A stretch of 64,000 nucleotides of DNA, taken from positions 62,001 to 126,000 of the forward strand of contig NZ_JAKLUA010000013.1 of NCBI RefSeq assembly GCF_022012435.1, in the 5' to 3' direction. Under the pieces are notes generated by a model. That model ran no database searches. It saw nothing but the letters and a program-made list of their open reading frames with translations, and had not been told where the DNA came from. How positions within the stretch are numbered: the first letter of the stretch is position 1; the number at the start of each line of letters is the position of its first letter. The position numbers and the translations under genes were made by a program. This DNA comes from Bradyrhizobium zhengyangense. Its GTDB lineage: Bacteria; Pseudomonadota; Alphaproteobacteria; Rhizobiales; Xanthobacteraceae. Positions 17,818 through 25,944 of this stretch are shown here, one piece after another.

Positions 17818-18762
17818 GTGGCGGATACGCTGATCGACGCCGCCACGTCCCGACAGGCCTTGCCGGCGGTACGCGCACCCGAGACGTCCTGGCGCGAGAG
17901 CGCCACGGGCTATCTGTTTCTCGCGCCCTGGCTCATCGGCTTTTTCGGGCTCACGCTGGGACCGGCGCTGGTCTCGCTGTATCTGTCGTTCACGGATTAC
18001 GACCTGCTCAGCAACCCGCGCTGGGTCGGCGCCGCCAACTATGTGCGCATCGCCACCAGCGATCCCAAGTTCAGCGCGGCAATGCACGTCACCTTCCTCT
18101 ATGTGGCGCTATCCGTGCCGCTCAAGCTCGCCTTCGCACTGCTGGTGGCCATGATGCTGAACCGGGGCCTGCGCGGCCTGCCGCTGTACCGGGCGATCTT
18201 CTATTTGCCTTCGCTGATCGGCGCCAGCGTGGCGGTCTCGGTGCTGTGGCGCCAGTTGTTCGCAAGCGACGGCCTGCCCAACCAGGCGCTGAAGCTCGTC
18301 GGCATTCATGGACCGAGCTGGATCTCCAATCCCGACACCGCGCTCTATACGCTGGTGGCGCTGGCCGTGTGGCAGTTCGGCTCGCCGATGATCATCTTTC
18401 TCGCCGGCCTGCGCCAGATTCCGAAGGACGTCTATGAGGCTGCCGAGATCGACGGAGCCAGCCGCAGCCAGCAGTTCTGGCGGATCACGCTGCCGCTGCT
18501 GACGCCGGTGCTGTTCTTCAACGTCGTGGTGCAGACCATCGACGCCTTCAAGGCGTTCACGCCGGCCTTCATCATCAGCGGCGGCACCGGCGGGCCGATC
18601 GACGCGACGCTGTTCTACACACTTTATCTCTACCAGGAGGCATTTGCCTATTTCCGCATGGGCTATGCTTCCGCGCTGGCCTGGGTGCTGGTGGTGATCA
18701 TCGCGGCCTTCACCGCGTTATCCTTCCTGTCATCGCGCTACTGGGTGCATTACGATGGTTGA
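17818..18762 (+). CDS. ABC sugar transporter permease, MalF/UgpA type
   Basis: Inner-membrane permease of 314 residues with six predicted membrane spans, beginning GYLFLAPWLIGFFGLTLGP. The ATPase-contact EAA loop is EAAEIDGASRSQQFWRITLPL. GTG start 5 bases after the binding-protein stop; AGAAG is the only weak ribosome site, so expression may depend on coupling. The 3' end overlaps the next permease by 8 bases. Confidence 0.9.
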   Translation: MADTLIDAATSRQALPAVRAPETSWRESATGYLFLAPWLIGFFGLTLGPALVSLYLSFTDYDLLSNPRWVGAANYVRIATSDPKFSAAMHVTFLYVALSVPLKLAFALLVAMMLNRGLRGLPLYRAIFYLPSLIGASVAVSVLWRQLFASDGLPNQALKLVGIHGPSWISNPDTALYTLVALAVWQFGSPMIIFLAGLRQIPKDVYEAAEIDGASRSQQFWRITLPLLTPVLFFNVVVQTIDAFKAFTPAFIISGGTGGPIDATLFYTLYLYQEAFAYFRMGYASALAWVLVVIIAAFTALSFLSSRYWVHYDG

Positions 18763-19627
18763 TCTCGCAGGACAGGATCAGGTTTCGCCCTCTCGCAATC
18801 GAGGCGGCCGCACGCTGCTCTATCATGTCGTGCTGTGCCTCGCCTCGATCGCCATGCTGTATCCGCTGCTCTGGATGCTGGCGAGCTCGTTCAAGCCGGA
18901 CAGCGACATCTTCGGCGATGCCTCGCTCTGGCCGCGCCACTTCAGCCTTGCCGCCTATTGGCGCGGCTGGTCGGGGCTGCAAGTGACCTTCGGCAAGTTC
19001 TTCCTGAACTCGCTGGTGGTGTCACTGTGCAGCGTGGTGGGCAACGTGATGTCGTGCTCGCTGGCGGCCTACGCGTTCGCGCGACTGAAGTTCCGCGGCC
19101 AGAAATTCTGGTTCGCTTTAATGCTCGGCACGCTGATGCTGCCGTACCACGTCACGCTGATCCCGCAATACATCCTGTTCCTCAATCTCGACTGGGTCGA
19201 CACCTTCCTGCCGCTGATCGTGCCGAAATTCCTCGCGGTGGACGCCTTCTTCATCTTCCTGCTGGTGCAGTTCTTCCGCTCGATCCCGCGCGAGCTCGAT
19301 GAGGCCGCGATGATCGACGGCTGCGGTCCCTGGCGCATCTACTGGATCGTGATCCTGCCGCTGTCGATACCGGCGCTCGCCACGGCCGCCATCTTCACCT
19401 TCATCTGGACCTGGGACGACTTCTTCGGGCCGCTGATCTATCTGAACGACATGAACTCCTACACCGTCCAGCTTGGCCTGCGCAGCTTCGTCGATTCCAC
19501 CGGCAAATCCGACTGGGGCGCGCTGTTCGCGATGTCGACACTGACGCTGCTGCCGTTGTTCGTGTTCTTTCTGTTCTTCCAGCGTCTCCTGATCGATGGC
19601 ATCGCCACGACAGGGTTGAAGGGCTGA
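18755..19627 (+). CDS. ABC sugar transporter permease, MalG/UgpE type
   Basis: Second permease of 290 residues with six spans. The EAA loop is DEAAMIDGCGPWRIYWIVILPL near residue 190, and LWMLASSFKPDSDIF is the standard first periplasmic junction. It overlaps the preceding permease by 8 bases. No ATP-binding gene is found in this operon, so the pair must use an MsmX/UgpC-like ATPase encoded elsewhere. Confidence 0.9.
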   Translation: MVDLAGQDQVSPSRNRGGRTLLYHVVLCLASIAMLYPLLWMLASSFKPDSDIFGDASLWPRHFSLAAYWRGWSGLQVTFGKFFLNSLVVSLCSVVGNVMSCSLAAYAFARLKFRGQKFWFALMLGTLMLPYHVTLIPQYILFLNLDWVDTFLPLIVPKFLAVDAFFIFLLVQFFRSIPRELDEAAMIDGCGPWRIYWIVILPLSIPALATAAIFTFIWTWDDFFGPLIYLNDMNSYTVQLGLRSFVDSTGKSDWGALFAMSTLTLLPLFVFFLFFQRLLIDGIATTGLKG

Positions 19628-19652
19628 CGGCCGCTAACCAAGGAAAAAAATC

Positions 19653-20672
19653 ATGAGCAAACTGCGTTTCGCCGCGATCGGCATCAATCACGCCCACATC
19701 TATGGCCAGGTCGATTGCCTGTTGCGCGCCGGCGCCGAGCTGGTCGGCTTTCATGCGGTCGAGGACGATCTCTCCCAGGCTTTCGCCGCGAAATATCCGC
19801 AAGCGCCGCGCGTCGCCGAGCGGGCGCGATTGCTCGAAGACAAGTCCATCGCACTGATCCTCTCGTCCGGCATCCCCGCCGACCGCGCGCCGCTCGGCAT
19901 CGAGGTGATGCGCCACGGCAAGGACTATATGAGCGACAAGCCGGGCATGACCTCGCTGGAGCAACTGGCCGAGGTGCGCCGGGTCCAGGCCGAAACCAAG
20001 CGGATTTACTCTGTCTGCTACTCCGAGCATTTCGAGACCCGCTCCACCGTGAAGGCCGGCGAGCTGGTCGCATCAGGCGCCATCGGCAAGGTCATCAACA
20101 CCGTGGGGCTCGGTCCGCACAAGCTGAAGAACCTGCCGCGGCCCGACTGGTTTTATTCGCGCGAGCGCACCGGCGGCGTCTTGACCGACATCGCCTCGCA
20201 TCAGTGCGAACAATTCCTTTTCTTCGCCGACGCGCTCGACGCCAAGGTCGTCAGCGCGACGGTCGCCAATCGCGCCAATCCTGATAGGCCTGGCTTGCAG
20301 GATTTCGGCGAGATGCTGCTGCGGACCGGCGACGTCACCGGCTATATCCGTGTCGACTGGTTCACCCCCGATGGCCTGCCCAATTGGGGTGACGGCCGCA
20401 TCACCATTCTCGGCACCGAGGGCTATATGGAGCTGCGCAAATACATTGATATCGCGGGGCAGGGGGGCATCGACCACCTCATCATGGTCGACCGCAAGGG
20501 CGTGCACCGGATCGACTGCTCCAACGTCGAACTCCCCTATGGCCGCCAGCTCATCGCCGACGTGCGTGATCGCACCGAGACCGCGATCCCGCAGGCCCGC
20601 TGCTTCAAGGCCATGGAGCTGGCGCTCACCGCGCAGGCGATGGCGGAAGGCAAGGCGCAAGAAAGGGCCTAA
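19653..20672 (+). CDS. Gfo/Idh/MocA-family oxidoreductase 1
   Basis: NAD(P)-dependent dehydrogenase of 339 residues. The Rossmann start is FAAIGINHAHIYGQ. The usual EKP motif appears as DKPGMTS near residue 93, and ASHQCEQFLFF carries the conserved His region. AAGGAAAAA precedes the ATG. It lies 25 bases after the permease. Likely oxidises the imported sugar, inositol or sugar acid; exact substrate unknown. Confidence 0.88.
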   Translation: MSKLRFAAIGINHAHIYGQVDCLLRAGAELVGFHAVEDDLSQAFAAKYPQAPRVAERARLLEDKSIALILSSGIPADRAPLGIEVMRHGKDYMSDKPGMTSLEQLAEVRRVQAETKRIYSVCYSEHFETRSTVKAGELVASGAIGKVINTVGLGPHKLKNLPRPDWFYSRERTGGVLTDIASHQCEQFLFFADALDAKVVSATVANRANPDRPGLQDFGEMLLRTGDVTGYIRVDWFTPDGLPNWGDGRITILGTEGYMELRKYIDIAGQGGIDHLIMVDRKGVHRIDCSNVELPYGRQLIADVRDRTETAIPQARCFKAMELALTAQAMAEGKAQERA

Positions 20673-20675
20673 AGT

Positions 20676-21764
20676 ATGTCGAAGCGTAGAACGGTTGCTG
20701 TCATCGGCCTCGGCATCGGCCGCAGCCATATCGACGAGGGCTATGCGCGCCTGCGCGATCGGTTCGATGTGCAGGTGATCTGCGATCTCAACGAGGAGCG
20801 CCTCGCGGCTGTCGGCGACGAGTTCGCGGTGCCGCGCCGGACCACCTCGTTCGACGAGGTGCTGGCCATGGGCGACGTCGAGATCGTCGATATCTGCACG
20901 CCGCCAACACTACACTTTCCGCAAGTCATGGCGGCGCTCGCCGCCGGCAAGCAGGTGATCTGCGAAAAGCCGCTGGTCGGCTCGCTGCAAGAGGTCGACC
21001 AGCTCGCCGCCGCCGAGGCCACCTCGCGCGGGCGTCTCATGCCGGTGTTCCAGTATCGTTTCGGCAACGGCCTGCAGAAGGCACGGCGCATCATCGAGCT
21101 TGGCCTTGCCGGCAAGCCGTATCTGGCGACCATCGAGACCGCCTGGCTGCGCGGCGCCAAATATTATGCGGTGCCGTGGCGCGGCCGCTTCGAGACCGAA
21201 TTGGGTGGGGCGCTGCTCACCCACGCCATTCATTCCCACGACATCCTGACCTGGCTGATGGGCGATATCGCCTCAGTGTTTGCGCGCACCGCAACGCGCG
21301 TCAATGACATCGAGGTCGAAGACTGCGCGGTGGCGAGCCTCGTGATGGCAAACGGCGCGCTGGCCTCGCTGGCCGCGACGCTGGGGTCGGCCAAGGAGAT
21401 CAGCCGTCTCCGGCTGTGCTTCGAGCACGTCACCTTCGAGAGCTCGCTTTCGCCTTATGCTCCCGGCGACGATCCCTGGCAGATCATCGCCACCTCGCCG
21501 GAAGCAGAAGGGCGGATCGCCGCGGCGCTCGAAGGGTTCACCTTCGTGCCATCGCGCTTCGAAGGCCTGATGGCAGCCTATCATCAGGCGCTGGAATCGG
21601 GCGGCCCGTTGCCGGTGACGCTGGACGACGCGCGGCGTTCGCTGGAGCTGATCACCGCGCTCTATCATGCCGCTGAAACAGGCACGGCGGTGGCGCTGCC
21701 GATCGGCAAGGGCCACCCGAAATATCGCAGCTGGCGCCCGGCGGCGGCGACTGCGTCGGGATGA
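20676..21764 (+). CDS. Gfo/Idh/MocA-family oxidoreductase 2
   Basis: Second dehydrogenase of the operon, 362 residues. The dinucleotide loop is VIGLGIGRSH, the family CEKPL motif lies near residue 103 and a conserved HAIHSHD near 187. It begins 3 bases after the first one. Two tandem members of this family beside a sugar importer suggest sequential oxidation or epimerisation through a keto intermediate. It ends 3 bases before the convergent gene, with no room for a terminator. Confidence 0.88.
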   Translation: MSKRRTVAVIGLGIGRSHIDEGYARLRDRFDVQVICDLNEERLAAVGDEFAVPRRTTSFDEVLAMGDVEIVDICTPPTLHFPQVMAALAAGKQVICEKPLVGSLQEVDQLAAAEATSRGRLMPVFQYRFGNGLQKARRIIELGLAGKPYLATIETAWLRGAKYYAVPWRGRFETELGGALLTHAIHSHDILTWLMGDIASVFARTATRVNDIEVEDCAVASLVMANGALASLAATLGSAKEISRLRLCFEHVTFESSLSPYAPGDDPWQIIATSPEAEGRIAAALEGFTFVPSRFEGLMAAYHQALESGGPLPVTLDDARRSLELITALYHAAETGTAVALPIGKGHPKYRSWRPAAATASG

Positions 21765-21767
21765 TGC

Positions 21768-22796
21768 TCAACTCGACATCAGTGTGCGCGCGGCACGGGC
21801 GAGACGACGGCTGACGGTCTTCTGCCGCAGCGCTTCGGTCCAGTCGAACATGCTTGAATTGACATCATAGTCGCCGCGCTGGGCGTCCGGTATCGCACCG
21901 GCGACGATGCGCGCGATCAGCTGCGGCAATTCCCGATAGAAGGTATCCGTGCGATAAGGTGGGTGGAGCGAGTAGAGCCCGGCGCCCGAACCGAGAAAGT
22001 CGATGCGGGAAAGATGATTGCGCATCATGGCCGCGGAGATGATCTCCTCCGCCGGCATCGTCAGCGGCGACTGGCGAAACAGTTTTGCGCGAATCCGGCG
22101 CTTGAGATTCGGACGCACCAGTTGCAGCGCTCCGATCGATGCATCGAACTTGGTCTGATCAAGCACGAAGATCCGCGTGCTCACCGTGCGAAAACGGTAA
22201 GCGGGGTAGGCGGCGTCCAGCCGTTCGGGCGGCTGGATGCCTGATAATCCCGGGAAGCCCCCATGCAGATCGCCGAGTGTGCCGTCAGTGCGGGGCGGCC
22301 CGGGAAGCGGTCCGGCGAACAGCGCATCGGGCGTTGTCTTCAGCCAGCCGATCGCTTCCTCCAGCCAGACCTGGCTGCCGCCGCCGAACAGCATGTCGCT
22401 GTCCATATGCACGACATAGTCCGCGTTCGTCTTCAACAGACCGTAGAAATAGGCGTGGAACGGCCCGCCATCGAAGGCCTTTTCCGGATAGGCGCTGGAT
22501 GTCGAGAAATAGCGCTGCCGTACGGCCTCGAGCGCCGCCGGCGAATAGTCGACCTCGGAAATCTCTGCCTTCGGCGATTTCAGCGCGATGGCCTCCAGCA
22601 ATGCGAACAGGCGCCTGCGGCTCTCCTCGTAAGCGCTGCCGGTATAGCGGCCGCTCTTGCTCTGCTTGGTGTCGACGGTGAAGACGATACGATCGACCTG
22701 ATCGCCCCACACGTCGAGCTGATGCGGCAGTGTGTGGACCGCATGGCGCACGTCCAGCGGATGCAAATTGATCTGAAGCGCTGATCTGACTTGCAT
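21768..22796 (-). CDS. Glycosyltransferase-like protein (GT-A fold)
   Basis: Protein of 342 residues. The segment YVVHMDSDMLFGGGSQVWLE contains a DxD metal/nucleotide-sugar motif (residues about 120-140), and FDGGPFHAYFYGLLKT resembles the acceptor side of GT2-like enzymes. The N-terminal half is less conserved. No membrane segment. It stands alone, convergent with the dehydrogenase operon. Probable role in surface glycan or glycoconjugate synthesis; the specificity cannot be read. Confidence 0.7.
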   Translation of the reverse strand: MQVRSALQINLHPLDVRHAVHTLPHQLDVWGDQVDRIVFTVDTKQSKSGRYTGSAYEESRRRLFALLEAIALKSPKAEISEVDYSPAALEAVRQRYFSTSSAYPEKAFDGGPFHAYFYGLLKTNADYVVHMDSDMLFGGGSQVWLEEAIGWLKTTPDALFAGPLPGPPRTDGTLGDLHGGFPGLSGIQPPERLDAAYPAYRFRTVSTRIFVLDQTKFDASIGALQLVRPNLKRRIRAKLFRQSPLTMPAEEIISAAMMRNHLSRIDFLGSGAGLYSLHPPYRTDTFYRELPQLIARIVAGAIPDAQRGDYDVNSSMFDWTEALRQKTVSRRLARAARTLMSS

Positions 22797-23243
22797 CTCA
22801 TCTTTCCTTGCCGGTGCACGGGTCGGTCACGTCCATGAACAGCTCGCGTCTGAATCAGCTGCTCAAGGGAGGCGGCCTGAGCGCGGTCGGCCTGGATTGG
22901 CGCCTCTGTGGTCGTATGCGAAATTTATCAAAGATGGCCTTCATCAGAAGCCAATTCGTACTGCGTCGTTAATGAACCGCGGCAGGCAAAGGAGGGATCA
23001 TTGCCGGCGATGCGTGGCTCGACCTGAGTTGCTCAACACGCAAGGGCTGGCGCAGCGGCGCGCGCAGCACGAAGAGGTGGTGAAGCGGGTCATCCCTCTG
23101 AGCGTCAATATTCGGGTAACCACTTTTGTTAAGGCAGGCGCACCGGCAACTTGTCGCGGGTTGGTTGGACCGGCAAGGCGCATCCGAAATAGGGTGGCTG
23201 GCCGCCGGCAGCAGCGACCGCGCCGCTGCGCTGGCGTCCGGTG
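22797..23243. other. Gene-free stretch
   Basis: About 450 bases upstream of the glycosyltransferase and downstream of the small secreted protein. Short open frames here lack ribosome sites and family-like composition. I see no clear hairpin, repeat or RNA; the part next to 22796 should hold the promoter of the minus-strand gene. Confidence 0.5.
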
Positions 23244-23480
23244 CTAACCGCCCCATCCCGCAAACGGATTATGACCTGGTTCTGGCTGATCATCGTAGTG
23301 CGGGGTCGGCTGAGGGCGGGCCGGCGCTCCCGGTGAATAGGCCCAGGCCGCGGCGGCCCCTGTGGTCGAAACTCGGCCAGAGTGAACAGTTGCATGATGC
23401 CGATGTCCCTGGGCTGCCGTAGCGGCGCCGACGGGTGCGCACAGGAAAATCAAAAGGCTCAGGACCAGACTTGATCGCAT
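23244..23480 (-). CDS. Small secreted protein, function unknown
   Basis: Protein of 78 residues. Signal peptide MRSSLVLSLLIFLCAPVGAATA, then a His-rich stretch (QGHRHHATVHSG) and a Pro-rich tail ending NPFAGWGG. ATG at 23480 has GGAG eight bases upstream, better spaced than the ATG at 23486. Small periplasmic or secreted proteins with this kind of tail are common in Bradyrhizobium; the His cluster could bind metal, which is speculation. Confidence 0.6.
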   Translation of the reverse strand: MRSSLVLSLLIFLCAPVGAATAAQGHRHHATVHSGRVSTTGAAAAWAYSPGAPARPQPTPHYDDQPEPGHNPFAGWGG

Positions 23481-23835
23481 GGTCATTTCTCCGATGGACT
23501 TACTGTGAACCAACAAGTGAGCCTCGGTCGATGTCCCCGCAATCCGCTACCGCCTCGCGGCGGGTAACATCCGCGGCATCATGCTCGGGTGACGGTGGAA
23601 TTCGTGCGAATCTGCAAACCCGTCTTGCCGTGACGATTGACGCGATCCCTCGTCACGAGGTGAGCTTCTATCAACCCTTCTGGGCCGTCGCTGCACCTCT
23701 GTTGAACGAATGCAGCGAACATCGGAGCTTCACGCTGCCTACGGTCGCGCAACATGAGCGCACCGCGATTCGAGGTCGTAGCCTCTTCTCCTCGTCGGCA
23801 GAATGCCTTAGGACGTGACGAGGACGAGGGGTGAT
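23481..23835. other. Divergent intergenic region, no gene seen
   Basis: About 355 bases between the small secreted gene (minus) and the IclR gene (plus). It should contain both promoters. No copy of the 15-bp operator found downstream was seen here, and no RNA or hairpin stands out. Confidence 0.45.
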
Positions 23836-24582
23836 ATGGCAAAGCAGACCGTGAAGAAGCCGCCCGCACTCAAGGGCGTATCGGCAGCAGAACGCGCACT
23901 CGCGGTGCTGACCGCGTTCCGCCGCGGCGACGGCGCCTTGAGCCTGGCCGAGCTCGCGGAGCGGACCGGCCTCGTCAAGAGCACGATCCTGCGGCTGGCC
24001 TTGTCGCTGCAGCAATACCGGTTGCTCGCCCGCCTGCCGGACGGCTCCTACCGGCTCGATGCGGAGACCTTGCGCCTCGGCACCGCCTATCAGCAGGCGT
24101 TTCGTCTGGCCGACCATGTCATGCCGGTGCTCGAGCAGCTTGCGGCAAAGACCGGTGAGACGACGTCCTTCTATGTTCGCAATGGCGAGGAGAGGCTTTG
24201 TCTGTTCCGGGTGGAGAGCAGCAATCGCATCCGGATGACCGTGCAGCCGGGCGATACCCGCCCCATGGACAAGTCCGCCATCGCGCAAACGCTGCGGCGG
24301 TATGAGTCCGGGCCGCCCGAGCCTGATGACGAACTGCCGCTGTTCACCTCCGGTGTGACCGATCCTCATGCGGCCGCGCTCGCCATGCCCGTGTTCGGCA
24401 TCGGCGACTCCCTGGTCGGGGCGCTGGCGGTCTCGGGCCCGGTCAGCCGGCTCACCACGGCGCGCGCGGAGCAGATCAAGGCGCCGTTGGTCGAGGCCGC
24501 AAGCAAGCTGACGCTAGCGTGCGGAGGAACTCCGACCTCGGGCACGGCGAAAAGCGGACGCAGGCGGACCGGTTCGACATGA
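23836..24582 (+). CDS. IclR-family transcriptional regulator
   Basis: Regulator of 248 residues. N-terminal winged helix AAERALAVLTAFRRGDGALS followed by LAELAERTGLVKSTILRLAL; the effector domain includes SFYVRNGEERLCLFRVES, and AMPVFGIGDSLVGALAVSGP is the standard C-terminal IclR block. ATG at 23836 with AGGGG upstream is preferred over GTG at 23815. It is the first gene of a catabolic cluster. A palindrome (TGAAACGGCGTTTCA type) lies before three downstream genes, which fits a local IclR operator. Confidence 0.92.
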   Translation: MAKQTVKKPPALKGVSAAERALAVLTAFRRGDGALSLAELAERTGLVKSTILRLALSLQQYRLLARLPDGSYRLDAETLRLGTAYQQAFRLADHVMPVLEQLAAKTGETTSFYVRNGEERLCLFRVESSNRIRMTVQPGDTRPMDKSAIAQTLRRYESGPPEPDDELPLFTSGVTDPHAAALAMPVFGIGDSLVGALAVSGPVSRLTTARAEQIKAPLVEAASKLTLACGGTPTSGTAKSGRRRTGST

Positions 24583-24584
24583 AA

Positions 24585-24599
24585 CGGAACGGCGTTTCG
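24585..24599 (+). promoter_or_regulatory. IclR-type operator copy 1
   Basis: CGGAACGGCGTTTCG matches the perfect palindrome at 25852 in 12 of 15 positions. It lies directly behind the IclR stop and about 85 bases before the SMP-30 gene. Confidence 0.6.
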
Positions 24600-24681
24600 T
24601 TTTAGCTTGCCGCGTCGGCCTCGGCGGGCGACAATCCTGTCGACTCGATGGTTCTGCCAAGCTCGTCCCAAAGGTTAGCCG

Positions 24682-25605
24682 ATGACGTTCTTCAGCCCGC
24701 CGCGCCGGATCGAAACCAGCATCTTCACACGGCTGCCTGATCATCTTCGCAAGCCGCGCCGCACCGCCTGGGCGGATGCCAACCAGGGCGGACGCGAAAT
24801 CGACTCCTTCCTGGAAGGGCCGTCCTTCGATCGGCAGGGGCGACTGTACATCACCGACATTCCCTATGGCCGCATCTTCCGCGTCAGCGCTGACGGCGTG
24901 TGGGAACTGGTGTCCGAATATGATGGCTGGCCGAACGGCTTGAAGATCCACCGTGACGGCCGCGTGTTCATCACCGATTACAAGCGCGGGATCATGCTGC
25001 TCGATCCGGCCAGCGGCGCTGTGACGCCGTTCCTGGAGACGGCGGCGAGCGAGAGCTTCAAGGGCGTGAACGACCTCGTCTTCGCACCGTCTGGCAATCT
25101 CTATTTCACCGACCAGGGCCAGACGGGCATGCACGATCCCAGTGGCCGGGTCTGGAAGCTGACGCCGGACGGCCGGCTCAGCTGCCTGATCAACACGATC
25201 CCGAGCCCGAACGGCATCGTCGTCGATGCCGAGGAAAGTTTTCTGCTCGTCGCGGTGACGCGCGCCAACCAGATCTGGCGCGTGCCGCTGCCGGCGAGCG
25301 GCCTCACCACGAAGGTCGGCATCTTCTCGCATCTGCATGGCGGTCCCGGCGGTCCCGACGGACTGGCGCTGGATGACGGCGGCAATCTGCTGGTCTGCCA
25401 CACCGGCTTCGGCTCGGTCTGGCGATTGTCGCAACTGGCTGAACCGCTCGACCGCATCGTCTCCTGCGCGGGTGTCGGTACGACCAATCTCGCCTTTGGC
25501 GGACCGCAGCGAAAGAGCCTCTTCATCACCGAGAGCCGCACTGGAACCCTGCTGCGCGCCGAACTCGAAACACCGGGCCTTCCGATGTTCTCGCACGCCG
25601 ACTAG
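24682..25605 (+). CDS. SMP-30/gluconolactonase-family lactonase
   Basis: Six-bladed beta-propeller hydrolase of 307 residues. Recurrent blade motifs are EGPSFDRQGRLYITDI (near residue 38), WPNGLKIHRDGRVFITDY, GVNDLVFAPSGNLYFTDQG and SPNGIVVD; the metal residues of the family fall in these (Glu, Asn and Asp in EGP, GVNDL, SPNG and GPDG). No signal peptide, so cytoplasmic. It opens a sugar-acid or aromatic-lactone lactone ring; substrate unknown. It follows the IclR gene with an operator between them. Confidence 0.85.
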   Translation: MTFFSPPRRIETSIFTRLPDHLRKPRRTAWADANQGGREIDSFLEGPSFDRQGRLYITDIPYGRIFRVSADGVWELVSEYDGWPNGLKIHRDGRVFITDYKRGIMLLDPASGAVTPFLETAASESFKGVNDLVFAPSGNLYFTDQGQTGMHDPSGRVWKLTPDGRLSCLINTIPSPNGIVVDAEESFLLVAVTRANQIWRVPLPASGLTTKVGIFSHLHGGPGGPDGLALDDGGNLLVCHTGFGSVWRLSQLAEPLDRIVSCAGVGTTNLAFGGPQRKSLFITESRTGTLLRAELETPGLPMFSHAD

Positions 25606-25620
25606 CTGCCACACACTGGG

Positions 25621-25754
25621 TGTCATCGCCCCGCCAGTGCGCAATTGCGCACTAGGACCGGGCGATCCGGTACTCCGAGACAGAGTGATCGAGCCGAAAG
25701 GCCGCGGCGTGCTGGATGCCCGGTCAAAGCCAGGTCAAAGCCGGGGCATGACAG
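25621..25754. repeat. Degenerate cruciform intergenic element
   Basis: Outer inverted ends TGTCAT (25621) and ATGACA (25748-25753) and the inner words GCTGGATGCCCGGTCAA and GCCGGGGCATGACAG match the better copy at 59727-59830. It contains an 18-bp perfect palindrome AGTGCGCAATTGCGCACT (25636-25653) and an internal GGTCAAAGCC duplication. Non-coding. Confidence 0.55.
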
Positions 25755-25851
25755 TGGAGATCGAGGCTGCGGCGACGCACCTTAACCGACGATTGGCGCT
25801 CACTTTTCCCTGGGACCAGCTGCGAAGGGCGCGCGACACCTTTCAATAAAA

Positions 25852-25889
25852 TGAAACGGCGTTTCAAAATGAATTGCAACGCCGTTCTA
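25852..25889 (+). promoter_or_regulatory. Double IclR-type operator before the MFS gene
   Basis: TGAAACGGCGTTTCA (25852-25866) is a perfect palindrome. A second copy in reverse orientation, TGCAACGCCGTTCTA (25875-25889), matches it in 12 of 15 positions on the other strand. Centres are 23 bases apart and about 60-90 bases before the MFS start. T-rich sequence follows (TATTTTTGTTAAG). Confidence 0.7.
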
Positions 25890-25944
25890 TTTTTGTTAAG
25901 GCGCTCCCCATGGCCGGGAGAACACCGGCGCCCGGAGGGAACCC

